Assembly (NCBI RefSeq): GCF_900116445.1
Contig: NZ_FPBH01000010.1
Coordinates: 1 to 64,000, forward strand
DNA from: Paraburkholderia aspalathi
GTDB lineage: Bacteria; Pseudomonadota; Gammaproteobacteria; Burkholderiales; Burkholderiaceae
DNA: 64,000 nucleotides
Direction of reading: 5' to 3'
Under the pieces are notes generated by a model, which worked only from the letters and a program-made list of their open reading frames with translations, was not told where the DNA came from and did no database searches. Made by a program: the position numbers and the translations under genes. Positions 17,652 through 26,791 of this stretch are shown in pieces (within the stretch, counting starts at the first letter, position 1; each line of letters opens with the position of its first letter).

Positions 17652-18068
17652 ATGGCACGCAAGTGGCTGCGCATTAAAGGCGTGCTGATCGGTGCTTTGA
17701 CGCTCTGCGCTGTATCGGGCTCCGTGCCTGGCGCGTTTGCGCGCGACTACACGGCATCTGCCGATACACAAGCTCAGGTGCAGGGCACTATCGCGGCGGC
17801 GCAGTTGCCGCGCGAAGCGGTCAATACATTGAACTTGATTGCCGCGGGCGGGCCTTACCCGTATGAGAAGGACGGCATCGTATTCGGCAATCGCGAACGG
17901 TTGCTACCGCCGCATCGGCGCGGCTTTTACCACGAATACACCGTTCCCACGCCTCGTTCACGAAACCGCGGGGCGCGTCGCATCGTCTGCGGAGGTCCGC
18001 TACAGCGGACCGACAACTGCTATTACTCGGACGACCATTACACCAGTTTTAATCGTATTGTTGAATGA
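17652..18068 (+). CDS. secreted guanyl-specific ribonuclease (RNase Sa/barnase family)
   Basis: 138-residue precursor with a Sec signal peptide (cleavage near AFA-30), so the enzyme is exported. The mature part follows Streptomyces RNase Sa closely: YEKDGIVFGNRERLLP, then GFYHEYTVPTPRSRNRGARRI, then DDHYTSFNRI. By that alignment the catalytic set is Glu95, Arg110 and His129. Cys113 and Cys123 could form a disulfide. The barstar-family gene begins 7 bases after the stop, giving a nuclease plus inhibitor pair. Whether it acts in RNA scavenging or against other cells cannot be told from sequence. Confidence 0.9.
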   Translation: MARKWLRIKGVLIGALTLCAVSGSVPGAFARDYTASADTQAQVQGTIAAAQLPREAVNTLNLIAAGGPYPYEKDGIVFGNRERLLPPHRRGFYHEYTVPTPRSRNRGARRIVCGGPLQRTDNCYYSDDHYTSFNRIVE

Positions 18069-18075
18069 CATCGGG

Positions 18076-18645
18076 ATGAACGGCATGAGCGACAACGTCT
18101 ACGCGCACGACTCCGGAGTCGCGACGGATCTTTTCGCGGCCGGCGACGGCAATTTGTTCCAGCGCGTCATGCGAATGCGCGCCGGCGACCAGGGCCGGGA
18201 TAACCAGAGCGAAGCCAGCACTGTGCTCTCATCGAACGAGGAGCCCATGAGTCTTTTCAAGACCGTACGACCGAACATCGTACAGTCGATCCGCGCCTTT
18301 CGCGTGCAGGATCTCGCTGACGAGGCCAACCAGCTCGGCCAGCACTTTCTGTACGCGTACTGCGCGAATGCACAGTCCAAACAGGAAGTGCTGGAGACCA
18401 TTGCTACGTCGTTCCTGTTTCCGAAGCATTTCGGCAAGAATTACGACGCGCTCTACGATTGCCTGACCGATCTGGTCCATAAGGCAGGCGCGCAGCCCGG
18501 GTTCGTGATCGTGCTTGAGCAGTTGCCGGTCGCGCAAAAGTTCGACAAGGAAGGGCGCGAGACGCTACTGGACGTGTTCCGCGAAGCGTCCGAGTTCTGG
18601 GCCGAGCGCAAGGTTGCGTTCCGGGTGTTTTATTCGTTTGCATAA
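18076..18645 (+). CDS. barstar-family ribonuclease inhibitor
   Basis: 189-residue cytoplasmic protein whose last 130 residues match barstar-like proteins (FLFPKHFGKNYDALYDCLTDL and FVIVLEQLP). It should bind and block the RNase encoded just upstream and protect the producer. An N-terminal stretch of about 57 residues precedes the barstar domain. An internal ATG at 18247 has a better ribosome site (GAGGAG) than 18076 or 18085, so a shorter 132-residue product is an alternative or additional form. A bidirectional terminator follows. Confidence 0.87.
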   Translation: MNGMSDNVYAHDSGVATDLFAAGDGNLFQRVMRMRAGDQGRDNQSEASTVLSSNEEPMSLFKTVRPNIVQSIRAFRVQDLADEANQLGQHFLYAYCANAQSKQEVLETIATSFLFPKHFGKNYDALYDCLTDLVHKAGAQPGFVIVLEQLPVAQKFDKEGRETLLDVFREASEFWAERKVAFRVFYSFA

Positions 18646-18690
18646 GTAAGGTAGGCCTGAGCACCGCCTACCGTTGTAAAAGAAAGAGAA

Positions 18691-18720
18691 AGGCCCGCCA
18701 ATTGGCGGGCCTTTGCTTTT
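18691..18720. terminator. bidirectional terminator between the barstar gene and rsmE
   Basis: AGGCCCGCCAATTGGCGGGCCT is a perfect inverted repeat (18691-18712) followed by T-rich sequence on the plus strand and preceded by A-rich sequence. It can end both convergent genes. Confidence 0.85.
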
Positions 18721-18735
18721 GTTTTTGCTTGCGGC

Positions 18736-19476
18736 TTACCAGGCACCCCAGCGGGCTGCCAATGCCGAGAGCACTGCGATGCCGGCGGTCTCCGTGCGCA
18801 ACACGCGCGGACCGAGGCCGACCGCGGTAAATCCGTGATCAGTCGCAGCGGCTTCTTCCGCCGCCGAAAAACCGCCTTCGGGGCCGACCAGCACGGTTAC
18901 GCGCCCGAACGGCGGATTAGCGGGCAGTGCCGAAAAGCTGATGCTGGCGCGCGGCGACAGCAGAATGCGCATTTCGCCTTCTTCAGGCGTGCGAGGCAGC
19001 GCACCGAGCCACGTGGCGATCTCACGCACCGGCATCACTTCCGGCAGGCGATTGCGCCCGCACTGCTCGCACGACGCGCGCACGATGCCTTGCCAATGAA
19101 CGTGGCGCCGCTGCGCGCGCTCGCCGGAAAGACGCACCACGCTGCGCGTGGTGGTCAGCGGCACGAAACACGATGCCCCGAGTTCGACGGCCTTCTCGAT
19201 GAGCCAGTCCATCTTGTCGCCGCCGGCGATGCCCTGCGCGAGGGTGAGGTGATACGGCGCTTCCACTTCGATATTGCGGAATTCGTGAATTCTGACCTTG
19301 GCTGAGCGGCGTTCGACCTCGACGAGTTCGGCGCTGTATTCGCCGCCTTCGCCATTGAAAAGCACGATCGAGTCGCCCGGCTGCAAACGCAGCACGAGGA
19401 TGTGGCGCGTGACGTCATCGGGCAACGGCATGATGTCGTCGGGCTTGAGGGGCGTACCGACGAAGAAGCGAGGCAT
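18736..19476 (-). CDS. rsmE: 16S rRNA (uracil(1498)-N(3))-methyltransferase
   Basis: 246-residue SPOUT-class methyltransferase for 16S rRNA U1498. The C-terminal knot motifs LVGPEGGFSAAEEAAA and LGPRVLRTETAGIAVLSAL bind SAM; the N-terminal PUA-like part begins MPRFFVGTPL. The ATG at 19476 is chosen because MPRFF is the usual family start and the length then matches E. coli (243). An in-frame ATG at 19491 lies 4 bases after the stop of the preceding VOC gene and would also be possible. Confidence 0.93.
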   Translation of the reverse strand: MPRFFVGTPLKPDDIMPLPDDVTRHILVLRLQPGDSIVLFNGEGGEYSAELVEVERRSAKVRIHEFRNIEVEAPYHLTLAQGIAGGDKMDWLIEKAVELGASCFVPLTTTRSVVRLSGERAQRRHVHWQGIVRASCEQCGRNRLPEVMPVREIATWLGALPRTPEEGEMRILLSPRASISFSALPANPPFGRVTVLVGPEGGFSAAEEAAATDHGFTAVGLGPRVLRTETAGIAVLSALAARWGAW

Positions 19477-19495
19477 CAGAAAAATACTCATTAGT

Positions 19496-19909
19496 TCAGG
19501 AAAGGTGGCGAGCGAGCGCCCAACGGTAGCCGTCCAGATCTTCGACCTGGGCAAACCGGTCGCCCCAGAATTGATCCTGTGGCTCGCTCAGCGATTTTGC
19601 GCCGGCGGCCAGCGCCCGCGTGTAAACCGCGTCGACATCGTCGACATAGACATAGAACGATTGCGGCGCGATCGCGCCCGCGCTTTTGGGTGTTTTCGCC
19701 GCCGAGCCGAACGCGCCTTCCGGCGCGAACATCACGATCAGCTGGCCTTGATAGGTCATCTCGACATGCATGACGACACCATCGTCCTGGACGCTGTCAC
19801 GTACCTCGAAGCCGAATGCCGCTTCGAAGAACGCCGTGGCGGCACGTGCGTCGCGCACCGTCAGATAGGGGGTCAACCAGGGCACACCGGCTGGGCGGGA
19901 GGCGGTCAT
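19496..19909 (-). CDS. VOC-family (glyoxalase/bleomycin-resistance fold) protein
   Basis: 137-residue protein with two beta-alpha-beta-beta-beta modules: LTPYLTVRDARAATAFFEAAFGFEV at the start, then FYVYVDDVDAVYTRALAAGA and GDRFAQVEDLDGYRWALARH. The second block (WGDRFAQVEDLDGY) resembles the PhnB/YdfO-like group. The ATG at 19909 has GGAG 7 bases upstream and is preferred to an ATG at 19945. Substrate unknown. rsmE follows closely on the same strand. Confidence 0.87.
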   Translation of the reverse strand: MTASRPAGVPWLTPYLTVRDARAATAFFEAAFGFEVRDSVQDDGVVMHVEMTYQGQLIVMFAPEGAFGSAAKTPKSAGAIAPQSFYVYVDDVDAVYTRALAAGAKSLSEPQDQFWGDRFAQVEDLDGYRWALARHLS

Positions 19910-20022
19910 GGGGTTCTCCAGATCTTTTGGGGTTGCGGGATGCATGCTGCGAGGCCAGGCGGGCGGTCGCGCATCGATACACCGATGGCGCGCGCCAACC
20001 GACCGTGCATTCTGCCCACGCG

Positions 20023-20946
20023 TTAGCTTGATGGCTTTAAGAATTGACTTAGTTTATCGCGCACGGACCGGGATGCCGAGAGCAGTCCGGCATAGAGGGC
20101 TGGGTCGTAGTGTTTCAAGGAGCTGATTTGACGTGCGGCAAGGCGCTCGGTGAGTGCTTCGGCGGTGAGGCCGGCGGGGTCGAGTGTGTCGCTGGCGGTC
20201 GCCATCATCCAGAGCGAGCCGTAGAGCGGGATGAAGGTGCTCATTGTGCGCACGATGGCGAAGCTGTCGCGTAAATCGTTGAGCAGGCCGGCGACGCGTT
20301 CCGTGTGGAAATAGGGAGAACCGAGATGCAGCGAGAGTGCGGCGGTCGGGCTCATGACGCGCTTGAGCTGCATGTAGAAGTCGGGCGTGTAGAGGCCTGA
20401 GGCGGGTGAGTCCGGCGGTGTCAGGTCGAAGACGACGAGATCAAACGGCGTTGTGGTTGTGGCGGCCCCGGCGACGAAATCCGCGGCATCGCCGATTACG
20501 AGTTCGACCCGCGGATCATCGAAAGCGCCACCGTGCACTTCTGGCAGGTACTCGCGGGTCAGGCGCACGACGTCGGCATCGAGCTCCGCCACGACGATCC
20601 GCTCGATGCCCCGGTGCTTCAGCAATTGCCGCGCAGCGCCACCATCGCCGCCACCGAGCACCAGCGCTGCCTTCGGCGATGGATGCGCCAGCGCGGCCGG
20701 ATGCACCATGCATTCGTGGTAGATGAATTCGTCGCCGGTGGAGGTCATCGGGCGGCCGTCGAGCGTAAACAGCCGGCCGAGCTGCGGCGTGTCCCACACT
20801 TCGATCCGCTGGTAGGGCGAATCGACGCGCGCAAGCCGCCGCGCGTTCGGAAATCCGTAGACGGCGTCGGCGGTAGGGTGGAACAGCAGGGGAGCGCTCA
20901 CGGATGGCAGGCTCTGTTGGGAGCGCGGTGGGTTGGTGTCGCTCAA
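20023..20946 (-). CDS. speE: spermidine synthase-family aminopropyltransferase
   Basis: 307-residue protein of the polyamine synthase family. It shows YHE (77-79), the nucleotide-binding GGGDGG (98-103), the acidic Glu121 in VVAELDADV, and VVFDLTPPDSPASGLY at the catalytic loop. An N-terminal extension of about 25 residues precedes the family start. The catalytic loop reads DLTPPDSP rather than the DCTDPIGP of classical enzymes, so the true amine substrate is uncertain. It lies divergently from tkt. Confidence 0.85.
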   Translation of the reverse strand: MSDTNPPRSQQSLPSVSAPLLFHPTADAVYGFPNARRLARVDSPYQRIEVWDTPQLGRLFTLDGRPMTSTGDEFIYHECMVHPAALAHPSPKAALVLGGGDGGAARQLLKHRGIERIVVAELDADVVRLTREYLPEVHGGAFDDPRVELVIGDAADFVAGAATTTTPFDLVVFDLTPPDSPASGLYTPDFYMQLKRVMSPTAALSLHLGSPYFHTERVAGLLNDLRDSFAIVRTMSTFIPLYGSLWMMATASDTLDPAGLTAEALTERLAARQISSLKHYDPALYAGLLSASRSVRDKLSQFLKPSS

Positions 20947-21192
20947 TTGTAAAGGCGCAGGCGTGGCGCGGGCCCGGCCCGCGTGCGGAACCAGCCTGAA
21001 ACCAGGCCGCCAGGCGGCTTTGCGCGAGGGGGGCCGGTCAACGTTCTGTTAGAATGTCACGCTTTCAGCCTTGTCCGTTTGCTCTGCCCGTTTCGCGTCT
21101 CCTGGCGCCGCACCGTGCGCCGAAGTGGACTGGCATTCGAGCATCCGGGCCTCAAGCGCGCACCGCCTTCTGACTCTGTCTCCGGACTCGAC

Positions 21193-23214
21193 ATGACGAC
21201 CCCGTCTCCCGCACACACTTCCCTGATGGCCAACGCAATCCGCGCGTTGTCCATGGACGCCGTTCAAAAAGCGAACTCCGGCCACCCCGGCATGCCGATG
21301 GGCATGGCCGAAATCGGCGTGGCTTTGTGGTCGCGCCATCTGCGTCACAACCCGAAGAACCCGCAATGGGCCGATCGCGACCGCTTCGTGCTGTCGAACG
21401 GCCACGGCTCGATGCTGCTGTACTCGCTCCTGCATCTGACCGGCTACGACCTGCCGATGGAAGAGTTGAAAAACTTCCGTCAAATGCATTCAAAGACGCC
21501 GGGTCACCCGGAATACGGCATCACGCCGGGCGTCGAAACGACCACCGGCCCGCTCGGCCAGGGTCTGGCCAACGCAGTCGGCATGGCGCTCGCCGAATCG
21601 CTGCTTGCCACCGAATTCAACAAGGCTGACGCGACGATCGTCGACCACCACACGTACGTGTTCGTCGGCGACGGCTGCCTGATGGAAGGCATCTCGCACG
21701 AAGCCTGCTCGCTCGCTGGTGTGCTGAAGCTGAACAAGCTGATCGCGTTCTACGACGACAACGGCATCTCGATCGACGGCGAAGTGGTGCACTGGTTCCA
21801 CGACGACACGCCGAAGCGCTTCGAAGCGTACGGCTGGAACGTGATCCCGAACGTGGTCGGCCATGACGTCGACGCGGTGGATGCGGCAATCAAGCAGGCC
21901 AAACTGTCGGACAAGCCGACGCTGATCTGCTGCAAGACCGTGATCGGCGAAGGCGCGCCGACCAAGTCGGGCAGCCACGATTCGCACGGCTCGCCGCTCG
22001 GCGACAAGGAAATCGCGGCCACGCGCGAAGCGATCGGCTGGAAGTGGGAGCCGTTCGTGATCCCGCAGGAAGTCTACGCAGCGTGGGACGCAACGGAAGC
22101 CGGCGCACGCAACGAATCCGAGTGGGACAAGGCGTTTGCAGCATACGCAGCCAAATACCCGCAGGAAGCCGCTGAATTCAAGCGCCGCGACGCGAAGCAA
22201 TTGCCCGCTGACTGGAAGGAAAAGGCCAAGGCGATCATCGCCGGCGCGAACGAACGCAAGGAAACCATCGCGACGCGTAAGGCATCGCAACAGGCAATCG
22301 AAGGTTTGTCGGCTGCATTGCCGGAACTGCTCGGTGGCTCCGCTGACCTGACCGGCTCGAACCTCACCAACTGGAAGGCCGCCAAGCCGGTGCGTGTGAA
22401 CGCCGAAGGCCAGGCTGCCGGCAATTACGTGAACTACGGCGTGCGCGAATTCGGTATGAGCGCCGCGATCAACGGTATCGCGCTGCATGGCGGCTTCAAG
22501 GCCTTCGGCGGCACGTTCCTGACGTTCTCGGACTACAGCCGCAACGCACTGCGCGTCGCCGCACTGATGAAGTCGCCGTCGATCTTCGTGTTCACGCACG
22601 ACTCGATCGGTCTGGGCGAAGATGGCCCGACCCACCAGTCGATCGAACACGTCGCAAGCCTGCGTCTGATCCCGAATCTGCAAGTGTGGCGCCCGGCCGA
22701 TACGGTCGAAACGGCGGTGGCCTGGACCCACGCGGTTGAGCATCATGGCCCGTCGTGCCTGATCTTCAGCCGTCAGAACCTGCCGTTCTCGGAGCGTACT
22801 GACGCGCAGATCGCCAACATCGAAAAGGGCGGTTACGTGCTGCGCGACTGGAACGACGAGATCGTCGCGCGCAAGGTCATCCTGATCGCCACCGGGTCGG
22901 AAATCGAACTGGCGTTGAACGCAGTTGAGCCGCTGGCTCGCGAAGGCATCGCGGCACGCGTCGTGTCGATGCCGTCGACCACCGTGTTCGACAAGCAGGA
23001 CGCCGAGTACCGTGAACGCGTGCTGCCGAAGGGCGTGCGCCGCGTCGCGATCGAAGCGGGCGTGACGGATTTCTGGCGCAAGTACGTGGGTCTGGAAGGC
23101 GGCGTGGTCGGCATCGACACGTTCGGCGAATCGGCCCCGGCTGGCGTGCTGTTCAAGCATTTCGGCTTCACCGTCGAGAACGTGGTAGAGACGGCCAAAG
23201 CCGCACTCGGCTGA
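21193..23214 (+). CDS. tkt: transketolase
   Basis: 673-residue thiamine-diphosphate enzyme of the pentose phosphate and Calvin-type carbon rearrangements. It has KANSGHPGMPMGMAEIG, the ThDP motif GDGCLMEGISHEACSLAG through FYDDNGISIDG, GSADLTGSN, and the C-terminal VSMPSTTVFDKQ region. The ATG at 21193 gives the common start MTTPSPAHTSLMANAIRALSMDA; an in-frame extension to 20983 is not conserved. A TAGAAT at 21050-21055 could be a -10, leaving a leader of about 130 bases. gap follows after 95 bases, a usual pairing. Confidence 0.95.
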   Translation: MTTPSPAHTSLMANAIRALSMDAVQKANSGHPGMPMGMAEIGVALWSRHLRHNPKNPQWADRDRFVLSNGHGSMLLYSLLHLTGYDLPMEELKNFRQMHSKTPGHPEYGITPGVETTTGPLGQGLANAVGMALAESLLATEFNKADATIVDHHTYVFVGDGCLMEGISHEACSLAGVLKLNKLIAFYDDNGISIDGEVVHWFHDDTPKRFEAYGWNVIPNVVGHDVDAVDAAIKQAKLSDKPTLICCKTVIGEGAPTKSGSHDSHGSPLGDKEIAATREAIGWKWEPFVIPQEVYAAWDATEAGARNESEWDKAFAAYAAKYPQEAAEFKRRDAKQLPADWKEKAKAIIAGANERKETIATRKASQQAIEGLSAALPELLGGSADLTGSNLTNWKAAKPVRVNAEGQAAGNYVNYGVREFGMSAAINGIALHGGFKAFGGTFLTFSDYSRNALRVAALMKSPSIFVFTHDSIGLGEDGPTHQSIEHVASLRLIPNLQVWRPADTVETAVAWTHAVEHHGPSCLIFSRQNLPFSERTDAQIANIEKGGYVLRDWNDEIVARKVILIATGSEIELALNAVEPLAREGIAARVVSMPSTTVFDKQDAEYRERVLPKGVRRVAIEAGVTDFWRKYVGLEGGVVGIDTFGESAPAGVLFKHFGFTVENVVETAKAALG

Positions 23215-23309
23215 CCTTCGGTAAGCGCAGCCGCGTGCACCCCACGCGCGGTTGCGCCGCAAGGGCAGACGAACATGGAAGATTTTTTTCAGCCATCAGG
23301 AGATAGATC

Positions 23310-24320
23310 ATGACGATTCGCGTCGCAATCAACGGCTACGGCCGGATCGGCCGCAACACGCTGCGCGCCTTCTATGAAAACGGCAAGAAGCACGATATCG
23401 AAATCGTCGCCATCAACGATCTTGGCGATGCCAAGACCAACGCTCACCTGACGCAATACGACACGGCGCACGGCAAGTTCCCGGGCGAAGTGTCGGTGGA
23501 CGGCGACTACCTGGTCGTCAACGGCGACAAGATCCGCGTGCTGGCAAACCGCAACCCGGCAGAACTGCCGTGGGGCGAGCTGAACGTCGACGTCGTGATG
23601 GAGTGCACGGGCTTTTTCACGACCAAGGAAAAGGCCAGCGCGCACATCAAGGGCGGCGCAAAGAAAGTCATCATCTCGGCGCCGGGCGGTAAGGACGTCG
23701 ACGCAACGATCGTCTACGGTGTGAACCACAACGTGCTGAAGGCATCGGACACGGTGATCTCGAACGCATCGTGCACGACCAACTGCCTGGCACCGCTCGT
23801 CAAGCCGCTGAACGACAAGATCGGCCTGGTGAACGGTCTGATGACCACGATCCACGCATACACGAACGACCAGGTTCTGACGGACGTGTACCACGAAGAC
23901 CTGCGCCGCGCGCGCTCGGCCACGCACAGCCAGATCCCGACCAAGACCGGTGCTGCATCAGCTGTGGGTCTCGTGCTGCCGGAACTGAACGGCAAGCTGG
24001 ACGGCTACGCGATTCGCGTCCCGACGATCAACGTGTCGGTCGTCGACCTGTCGTTCATCGCTGCACGCGACACGACGGTCGAAGAAGTCAACGCGATCAT
24101 GAAGGAAGCGTCGGAAGGCTCGCTGAAGGGCATCCTCGGCTACAACGACGCACCGCTGGTCTCGATCGACTTCAACCACAACCCGGCTTCGTCGACGTTC
24201 GACGCAACGCTGACCAAGGTGTCGGGCCGTCTGGTAAAGGTGTCGAGCTGGTACGACAACGAGTGGGGCTTCTCGAACCGCATGCTGGACACGGCTGTGG
24301 CACTGGCCAACGCGAAGTAA
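23310..24320 (+). CDS. gap: glyceraldehyde-3-phosphate dehydrogenase, type I
   Basis: 336-residue glycolytic and gluconeogenic enzyme. INGYGRIGRNTLRA is the NAD-binding start, SNASCTTNCLAPL carries catalytic Cys155, and SWYDNEWGFSNRMLD is the C-terminal signature. The Asp in INDLGD (about residue 37) favours NAD. AGGAGATAGATC precedes the ATG. Glyceraldehyde-3-phosphate from both aldolases in this window would enter here. Confidence 0.97.
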   Translation: MTIRVAINGYGRIGRNTLRAFYENGKKHDIEIVAINDLGDAKTNAHLTQYDTAHGKFPGEVSVDGDYLVVNGDKIRVLANRNPAELPWGELNVDVVMECTGFFTTKEKASAHIKGGAKKVIISAPGGKDVDATIVYGVNHNVLKASDTVISNASCTTNCLAPLVKPLNDKIGLVNGLMTTIHAYTNDQVLTDVYHEDLRRARSATHSQIPTKTGAASAVGLVLPELNGKLDGYAIRVPTINVSVVDLSFIAARDTTVEEVNAIMKEASEGSLKGILGYNDAPLVSIDFNHNPASSTFDATLTKVSGRLVKVSSWYDNEWGFSNRMLDTAVALANAK

Positions 24321-24386
24321 GCTTGTTCTAGCTTCGTGTGCTTCTGCTGCTGGTATTGGGTCGGTGGCGGGGCAACGGCAAAAAAA

Positions 24387-24410
24387 GCCGCTCTTCGGAG
24401 CGGCTTTTTT
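24387..24410. terminator. bidirectional terminator between gap and the GntR gene
   Basis: GCCGCTC-TTCG-GAGCGGC is a perfect stem with a UUCG tetraloop, followed by six Ts and preceded by seven As. The two convergent genes can share it; the GntR stop codon (24409-24411) lies inside the T-run. Confidence 0.9.
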
Positions 24411-25101
24411 ACGCCTGCGGAATCGGGAAATAAACGCCGGCGCGCTGCGCGGCGTTCGAGATGTGCGTTTCGATCGCCTTGCCGGCCGCCGCAGAATCCC
24501 GCGCCTTAAGCGCATCGAGAATCGCCCGATGTTCGGTGTACGTGGACAGCACCAGTTCGCGCCGATAAAACGGCATCCGCTGGCTTTCCTTCATGATGTC
24601 CGCGGCACTGCTCAGAATCGACTCGATCGCCGCGTTGCCGGCAATGCTCACGATGCGCATATGGAAGTCGTAGTCGAGGCGGGCGGCTTCGTCGAGTTCG
24701 TCGCAGGCGAGCGCCGTCTGCATGGCCGCGATGTTGTCTTCGAACCAGGCGAGGTCGGAATCGCTGACGGCCAGCGCCGCCATGCGCGCGATAAAGCCTT
24801 CCAGTGCGAAACGCATCTGGTAGGTATCCGGCAGCGACGACTGCTCCGCGAAGCGCCACGGTTGCGCGGCCGCGGCCTGCGAGCGTTCCACATACACGCC
24901 CTTACCGGGGCGAATCATCAGCAGGCCGAGCGCCTCGAGCGTGGAGAGCGCCTCGCGCAGTGAGGCGCGGCTGATTGCCAATTCCTCCGAGAGCTGACGC
25001 TGCGCCGGCAGCAAACTGCCCACCGGATAGACACCCGCTTCGATCCGTTCGCGGATGGTCGCGATGGCGGCATCGGTGACGGTGTGCGGAACGTTTTTCA
25101 T
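24409..25101 (-). CDS. GntR-family (FadR subfamily) transcriptional regulator
   Basis: 230-residue regulator. Residues 1-75 are a GntR winged helix (RIEAGVYPVGSLLPAQRQLSEELAISRASLREALSTLEALGLL) and about 95-220 an FCD ligand-binding domain (LRDYDFHMRIVSIAGN-type helices with metal-site His). It is divergent from the dctA-like gene and the ureide genes, and two GGTCNGACC palindromes lie in the shared intergenic region. This makes it their probable regulator; the effector (an ureide, glyoxylate or C4 acid) is unknown. Confidence 0.9.
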   Translation of the reverse strand: MKNVPHTVTDAAIATIRERIEAGVYPVGSLLPAQRQLSEELAISRASLREALSTLEALGLLMIRPGKGVYVERSQAAAAQPWRFAEQSSLPDTYQMRFALEGFIARMAALAVSDSDLAWFEDNIAAMQTALACDELDEAARLDYDFHMRIVSIAGNAAIESILSSAADIMKESQRMPFYRRELVLSTYTEHRAILDALKARDSAAAGKAIETHISNAAQRAGVYFPIPQA

Positions 25102-25122
25102 CGTGGCTCACTTTGGGTGCGC

Positions 25123-25131
25123 GGTCTGACC
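25123..25131. promoter_or_regulatory. candidate GntR/FadR-type operator, regulator-proximal
   Basis: GGTCTGACC, followed by AG, lies 21 bases upstream of the regulator's start. It shares the GGTCNGACC core of the stronger site at 25281 and would allow autoregulation. Confidence 0.5.
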
Positions 25132-25280
25132 AGCATTGTAATACGCGTTCTGAACGCTCGTACGAATAGCTGTTTAAGACCTGCAATCAGGCCAGAAAAT
25201 GCGCAGAAGACAGCGGGTAAACGCTATTTAATGAATCCTTGACGCCAGTATATCGGCTTCCTACTATTCGCCATAACAGC

Positions 25281-25295
25281 ACTGGTCGGACCAGT
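25281..25295. promoter_or_regulatory. candidate GntR/FadR-type operator upstream of the dctA-like gene
   Basis: ACTGGTCGGACCAGT is a perfect 15-base palindrome 34 bases upstream of the transporter start. It matches the known FadR consensus core (ACTGGTCNGACCAGT), as expected for a FadR-subfamily regulator encoded next door. Confidence 0.7.
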
Positions 25296-25329
25296 CTGAA
25301 CAGATGTGAATCCTAATCAGGAGGAAGCC

Positions 25330-26658
25330 GTGTTGAAGTTCTTCAATTCACTGTTTGGCCGGGTCGTCATAGCGCTGGTGGCGGGCATTGTGATCGGCGC
25401 CGTGTTCCCGCATTTCGCCCAAACGCTGCGCCCGCTTGGCGACGGCTTTCTCAAGCTGATCAAGATGGTGATCGGCCCGATCGTCTTCTGCGTGGTGGTG
25501 AGCGGCATGGCGCATGCCGGCGATCTGCGCAAAGTCGGCCGCGTCGGGCTGAAAGCGGTGATCTATTTCGAGGTCATGACGACGATTGCGCTCGTGATCG
25601 GCGCGGTGCTGGCCTACGCGACACGGCCTGGCGTCGGCATGAACATCGATCTGCATTCGCTTGATCCCGCTTCGCTGTCGACCTACACCGAGCACGCGAA
25701 AAGCCTGAAAGATACGGCTGGTTTTCTGCTGAAGATCATTCCCGACACGGCGATCAATGCCTTCGCCACAGGCGACATCCTGCAAATCCTCGTGTTTTCG
25801 GTGCTGTTCGGCTCGGCGCTGTCGCTGCTGGGCAATAAGGCGCAGCGCGTCAGCAGCCTGATCGACGAACTTTCGCAAGTGTTCTTCCGCGTGATGGGTT
25901 TCATCATCAAGCTCGCGCCGCTCGGCGTGCTCGGCGCGATTGCGTTCACGACCGGCACCTACGGCGTCGAGTCGCTCAAGCAACTCGGCATGCTGGTGCT
26001 GGTGTTCTACGCGAGCTGCTTCGTGTTCGTCGCGGTCGTGCTTGGCGTGGTGATGCGTTTGGCCGGCTTCAGCATCTTCAAGCTGATCCGCTATCTGCGC
26101 GAGGAGCTTTCGATTGTGCTGGGTACCGCCTCTTCAGATGCCGTGCTGCCGCAGATCATGCGCAAGCTCGAATGGATGGGCGTCAAGGATTCGACCGTCG
26201 GGCTAGTCATTCCGACCGGTTACTCCTTCAATCTCGACGGCTTCTCCATTTATCTGACGCTTGCGGTGATTTTCATCGCGCAGGCGACCAATACGCCGTT
26301 GTCCATTCATGACCTGATCGTCGTGGTGCTGGTGTCGCTGGTGACGTCGAAGGGCGCGCACGGCATTCCCGGCTCGGCAATCGTGATTCTGGCTGCGACG
26401 CTGTCCGCAATTCCGGCGATCCCCGTCCTCGGCCTCGTGCTGATTTTGCCGGTCGACTGGTTCGTCGGCATTGCCCGCGCGTTGACCAACCTGATCGGCA
26501 ATTGCGTCGCGACGGTGATAGTCGCCGTGTGGGAAAACGATATCGACCGGGCGCGCGCCCATCGCGTGCTGAACCGCGACGCAGCGCTGCGCTATGTTCC
26601 GGCGGGCGAAGACTCCGGCGCCGAGCCGGCCGCCGGCGAACACGTACCAGCCGTCTGA
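25330..26658 (+). CDS. dctA: DctA-family dicarboxylate:cation symporter
   Basis: 442-residue inner-membrane protein of the DAACS family. LKLIKMVIGPIVFCVVVSGMA, SSDAVLPQIMRKLE (the re-entrant serine-containing loop) and PTGYSFNLDGFSIYLTLAVIFIAQATN are DctA signatures, with about eight or nine hydrophobic segments. The GTG at 25330 is chosen because AGGAGGAAG lies immediately upstream, overlapping the upstream in-frame ATG at 25306. Placed ahead of allantoicase and ureidoglycolate lyase genes and under a shared FadR-type operator, it may import an ureide-derived acid rather than, or as well as, succinate/malate; that is inference. Confidence 0.9.
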   Translation: MLKFFNSLFGRVVIALVAGIVIGAVFPHFAQTLRPLGDGFLKLIKMVIGPIVFCVVVSGMAHAGDLRKVGRVGLKAVIYFEVMTTIALVIGAVLAYATRPGVGMNIDLHSLDPASLSTYTEHAKSLKDTAGFLLKIIPDTAINAFATGDILQILVFSVLFGSALSLLGNKAQRVSSLIDELSQVFFRVMGFIIKLAPLGVLGAIAFTTGTYGVESLKQLGMLVLVFYASCFVFVAVVLGVVMRLAGFSIFKLIRYLREELSIVLGTASSDAVLPQIMRKLEWMGVKDSTVGLVIPTGYSFNLDGFSIYLTLAVIFIAQATNTPLSIHDLIVVVLVSLVTSKGAHGIPGSAIVILAATLSAIPAIPVLGLVLILPVDWFVGIARALTNLIGNCVATVIVAVWENDIDRARAHRVLNRDAALRYVPAGEDSGAEPAAGEHVPAV

Positions 26659-26791
26659 CCGAGGGCGATTAAACCGCCCTTTGGCCAGATCTACAGCTAT
26701 TCACCGGCGCGCCAACGCAGCGCGCGTTCTACCCCGGCGGATGCGCTGACTCCATCGGCCTTCCCTTACTTTTCGTTGCCTGACTGAGACT

